A DNA stretch of 34,520 nt from Burkholderiales bacterium. GTDB lineage: Bacteria > Pseudomonadota > Gammaproteobacteria > Burkholderiales > Casimicrobiaceae. The stretch covers positions 1-34,520 of the forward strand of contig JACMNN010000023.1 in NCBI GenBank assembly GCA_014378555.1, in the 5' to 3' direction. How positions within the stretch are numbered: the stretch's first letter is position 1; each line of letters begins with the position of its first letter. The notes under the pieces were generated by a model that was given only the letters and a program-made list of their open reading frames with translations, made no database searches and was not told the origin of the DNA. A program made the translations under genes and the position numbers. This document shows positions 32,140 to 34,520 of the stretch, one piece after another.

Positions 32140-33165
32140 TTAGCCCTCTCCCATCTCGCGCTGCATGGCGGAAGATAAAAGCTTGGCGGTTAAATCAACA
32201 ATCGGAATGACGCGGTCGTACGCCATTCGGGTCGGCCCAATCACGCCCAGCGTGCCAATGATTTGTCCATTGACTTGATAGGGTGCGGTGACCAAAGAAA
32301 ACTCATCGAGTGGCACGATTTGCGACTCGCCGCCGATAAAAATCTGTACGCCGGCGGCTTTGTTCGATAGGTCGAACAGATGCAGCAGTTGAGTGCGCTG
32401 CTCGAACATGTCAAACAGTCGGCGTAAGCCCTCCATGCTGCCTGACAGATCGTGTGAGTGCAGTAATCGCCGCTCGCCGGAGACGACCAGTTCGTCGCCC
32501 GATTGCGCGACCGCCGCGCCGGTGTCGACCGCCGTGGTCATCAGGCCCACCATATCTTCGCGCAGGCGCTTCAACTCGTCGGTCAGCCGCGCTCGCACTT
32601 GATCGAGCGGCAGCCCGGCAAAATTTTCATTGAAAAAATTGGCGGCTTCGACCAGTTGTGACGGTGTGAAATTGCGGTCGGCATTCAGGATGCGGTTTTG
32701 CACATCACCATCGGGTGCAACCAGCACCATGAGCACACGTCGCTCGTTGAGACGCACAAATTCCACGTGGCGAAACGCGGCCGTCTTGTGCGGCGCCGCA
32801 ACCACGCCCGCGAACGACGACAGCTCGGAGAGCATGCGTGCAGCTGCGCTGACTAGCTCCTGAGGTTGTTGGCCTTGAATCTGCGCCTCGATCTCCTTCA
32901 TTTCTATCTGCTGCAACGGTCGCGTAATCAACAGCGTGTCAACAAAAAAACGATAGCCGCGCGGCGTTGGAATGCGCCCGGCGGAGGTGTGTGGACTGGT
33001 GATAAAGCCAAGATCCTCTAAGTCCGCCATCACATTGCGGATCGTCGCAGGCGACAACTCCAGCCCGCTTTGTTTAGACAGCGTTCGCGATCCGACCGGC
33101 TCGCCATCGGCGATGTAGCGCTCTACCAGCGCTTTCAGCAGAATTCGGGAACGGGCATCAAGCAT
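32140..33165 (-). CDS. hrcA: HrcA heat-inducible transcription repressor
   Basis: From ATG 33165 the product has 341 residues, the usual HrcA length. The N-terminal winged helix reads LDARSRILLKALVERYIADGEPVGSRTLSKQSGLELSPATIRNVMADLEDLGFITSPHTSAGRIPT, followed by the GAF-like core and the C-terminal QVNGQIIGTLGVIGPTRMAYDRVIPIVD motif. HrcA binds CIRCE and is refolded by GroEL, forming a feedback loop. Its likely target in this window is the CIRCE at 12435-12461. The frame runs 58 residues further upstream (to 33339), but family length favours the internal start. No CIRCE is visible upstream of hrcA itself. Confidence 0.97.
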   Translation of the reverse strand: MLDARSRILLKALVERYIADGEPVGSRTLSKQSGLELSPATIRNVMADLEDLGFITSPHTSAGRIPTPRGYRFFVDTLLITRPLQQIEMKEIEAQIQGQQPQELVSAAARMLSELSSFAGVVAAPHKTAAFRHVEFVRLNERRVLMVLVAPDGDVQNRILNADRNFTPSQLVEAANFFNENFAGLPLDQVRARLTDELKRLREDMVGLMTTAVDTGAAVAQSGDELVVSGERRLLHSHDLSGSMEGLRRLFDMFEQRTQLLHLFDLSNKAAGVQIFIGGESQIVPLDEFSLVTAPYQVNGQIIGTLGVIGPTRMAYDRVIPIVDLTAKLLSSAMQREMGEG

Positions 33166-33382
33166 TGCTTGATTGTAAAGACGTGGGCGCTTGACGCCGC
33201 GACGATGGCGCCCGACAACAGCGCGTGGCCGATACCTAAATGCTGTTTCGCGCATCGGCAAATAAGAACCTGCTGTAAAAAATGCGGATCGCAAGCCTTG
33301 CACAACACGGTAGTGCGCGTTTCTCGTTGCGGTCGCCACCGGTTCTGCACATGCTTAAATTTCGGTGTGATTAAATTGGTTC
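33166..33382. other. 217-base divergent hrcA/nadK intergenic region
   Basis: This must hold the promoters of hrcA (minus) and nadK (plus). No CIRCE arm (GAGTGC or AGCACTC) is present. An AT-rich stretch at 33352-33382 precedes nadK. No gene is evident. Confidence 0.6.
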
Positions 33383-34324
33383 ATGCCGCAACCGCTCGCC
33401 CCTTGCCAGATCGCCATCGCTGTTCGTCCGTCGCAACGCGAGGGCAATCGTGACGTTGCGCGTGATCTGACCGACATTGTGCTGGCGGTGGCCGCGCAAT
33501 TACGCGGCTTGGGCTACGCGCCTGTACTGGAAGAAAACAGCGCGTCGGAACTCGATGCGCGGACGGTGTCGGGCCTACCGACCTCATCCATGGCCGACAT
33601 TGGCCGCAGCCACGGCGTGGCCATCGTGCTTGGCGGTGACGGCACGTTCATCTCCGTGGCACGGCATTTGGCGCCGCACAACGTGCCTATTATTGGCGTC
33701 AATTTAGGGCGTCTGGGGTTTTTGACCGATTTAACGCTGTCGAACTTGACAGAGTCGCTTCCCCGTTTGTTGGCCGGTGAATATCGCGAGGAGCGGCGCG
33801 TGCTGCTGAACGTCGTCAGCTCGCTGGCCGCTGCCGAGCAATATCTCGCGGTCAACGATGTGGTGGTTAATCGCGGTGGTGCGACGTCGTTGGTTGATCT
33901 TGAAATATCACTCAATGATCGCTTTGCCTACGGCTTTCGCGCCGACGGCGTGATTGTCGCGACGCCCACCGGCTCCACCGCCTACGCGCTGTCCGCAGGC
34001 GGGCCGATCATGGCGCCGTTTGTCAACGCTTTTACTATCGTGCCAATTGCGCCGCATGCGCTGACCAATCGCCCTATTGTGGTGGCCGATGATTCGGTCA
34101 TTCGCATCACCGTAGCGCGCGCCCGTGAGGCTTTGGCGAGTATCGACGGTCATCAGGTGATCCCATTGAACGAGGGCGATTCGGTCGAGATCAAACGCGC
34201 TGCCGACACGGTGCGGCTGTGGCATCCGCTGGACTACGACTATTACCACACACTACGCGAAAAACTCGGCTGGACGGAGACGCCGGAGGGCCTTTCGCGC
34301 CGCAATCCAGTGCTTCGGCGCTAG
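33383..34324 (+). CDS. nadK: NAD kinase
   Basis: This 313-residue protein shows NAD kinase signatures: [17 protein letters not shown] (GGDGT at 84-88, containing the catalytic aspartate), [13 protein letters not shown], and the later [39 protein letters not shown] block and [14 protein letters not shown]. It makes NADP from NAD and ATP (or polyphosphate). It is divergent from hrcA, with 217 bases between starts, and is followed by recN with 11 bases between, an order seen widely in proteobacteria. The first dozen residues vary in the family and the start is a fair choice. Confidence 0.97.
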   Translation: MPQPLAPCQIAIAVRPSQREGNRDVARDLTDIVLAVAAQLRGLGYAPVLEENSASELDARTVSGLPTSSMADIGRSHGVAIVLGGDGTFISVARHLAPHNVPIIGVNLGRLGFLTDLTLSNLTESLPRLLAGEYREERRVLLNVVSSLAAAEQYLAVNDVVVNRGGATSLVDLEISLNDRFAYGFRADGVIVATPTGSTAYALSAGGPIMAPFVNAFTIVPIAPHALTNRPIVVADDSVIRITVARAREALASIDGHQVIPLNEGDSVEIKRAADTVRLWHPLDYDYYHTLREKLGWTETPEGLSRRNPVLRR

Positions 34325-34335
34325 GCAAGCGCGCG

Positions 34336-34520
34336 ATGCTCAAGCAGCTGTCCATCCGTAATTTTGTCCTGATTGATCGACTCGACATTGAGTTCGAATC
34401 GGGCATGATCGCGCTCACTGGCGAGACTGGCGCGGGCAAATCCATCGTGCTCGACGCACTCGGTTTAGCGCTCGGTGCACGGGCCGACAGCACGGCCGTT
34501 CGAGTCGGCGAAAAACAGGC
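34336..34520 (+). CDS. recN: DNA repair protein RecN, N-terminal fragment
   Basis: The frame starts at ATG 34336 and runs off the window after 61 residues. It begins [20 protein letters not shown] and contains the Walker A motif [25 protein letters not shown], matching the SMC-like ATPase RecN, which helps repair double-strand breaks. It lies 11 bases after nadK. The rest of the gene, including the coiled coil and Walker B, is outside the window. Confidence 0.95.
   Translation, partial: MLKQLSIRNFVLIDRLDIEFESGMIALTGETGAGKSIVLDALGLALGARADSTAVRVGEKQ

Overview
The window looks like a chromosomal segment of a GC-rich betaproteobacterium, most likely of Burkholderiales type. The reasons are a Bug-family (tripartite tricarboxylate) solute receptor, an HrcA/CIRCE-controlled groESL operon, the order hrcA | nadK-recN with hemH beside hrcA, and E. 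coli-like YgjP, HemH and GroEL. I see no rRNA, tRNA, CRISPR array, IS element or phage module. Most of the window is ordinary chromosome with two small accessory toxin-antitoxin islets.

Layout, left to right. 1-2410: the 3' end of a class I aminotransferase, a toxin-first higBA module with a palindromic operator, then overlapping ygjP (metal-dependent hydrolase) and a GNAT acetyltransferase. 2564-5181: an Ldh-family 2-hydroxyacid dehydrogenase, a Bug periplasmic receptor and a small DUF2007/zinc-ribbon protein. 5206-9640 (minus strand): a secreted S8 protease with dockerin-like calcium repeats, an alpha/beta-hydrolase lipoprotein and an SDR oxidoreductase. 9758-11508: a zinc alcohol dehydrogenase and a secreted protein with YYGSP repeats. 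11525-12121: a membrane-anchored Mrr-like nuclease-fold protein. 12408-14836: groESL with a promoter, a perfect CIRCE, a palindromic repeat between the two genes and a strong terminator.

14930-16709 is the most unusual part. A PIN-domain toxin, its small antitoxin-like partner and a signal-peptide-bearing ClpP-like serine protease are joined by two ATGA stop/start overlaps and closed by a bidirectional terminator. 16790-18297 (minus) holds a DUF4398 lipoprotein and a DUF4398/coiled-coil/OmpA lipoprotein. 18668-21788 holds a helical-repeat GGDEF cyclase and a HAD-UbiA fusion prenyltransferase.

21806-27585 is a coherent taurine or omega-amino-acid module. TauA-like receptor, TauB-like ATPase and TauC-like permease import the substrate, a class III omega-amino-acid:pyruvate aminotransferase deaminates it, and a divergent MocR/TauR-type regulator probably controls the set. 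A rho-independent terminator sits between the receptor gene and the ATPase gene. 27662-30070 carries a divergent amidase and a secreted alpha/beta hydrolase. 30115-33165 (minus) is hrcA-hemH-patatin, with hemH and the patatin gene joined by TAATG. 33383 onward (plus) is nadK and the 5' end of recN. The repressor HrcA and its CIRCE target therefore lie about 20 kb apart in the same window.
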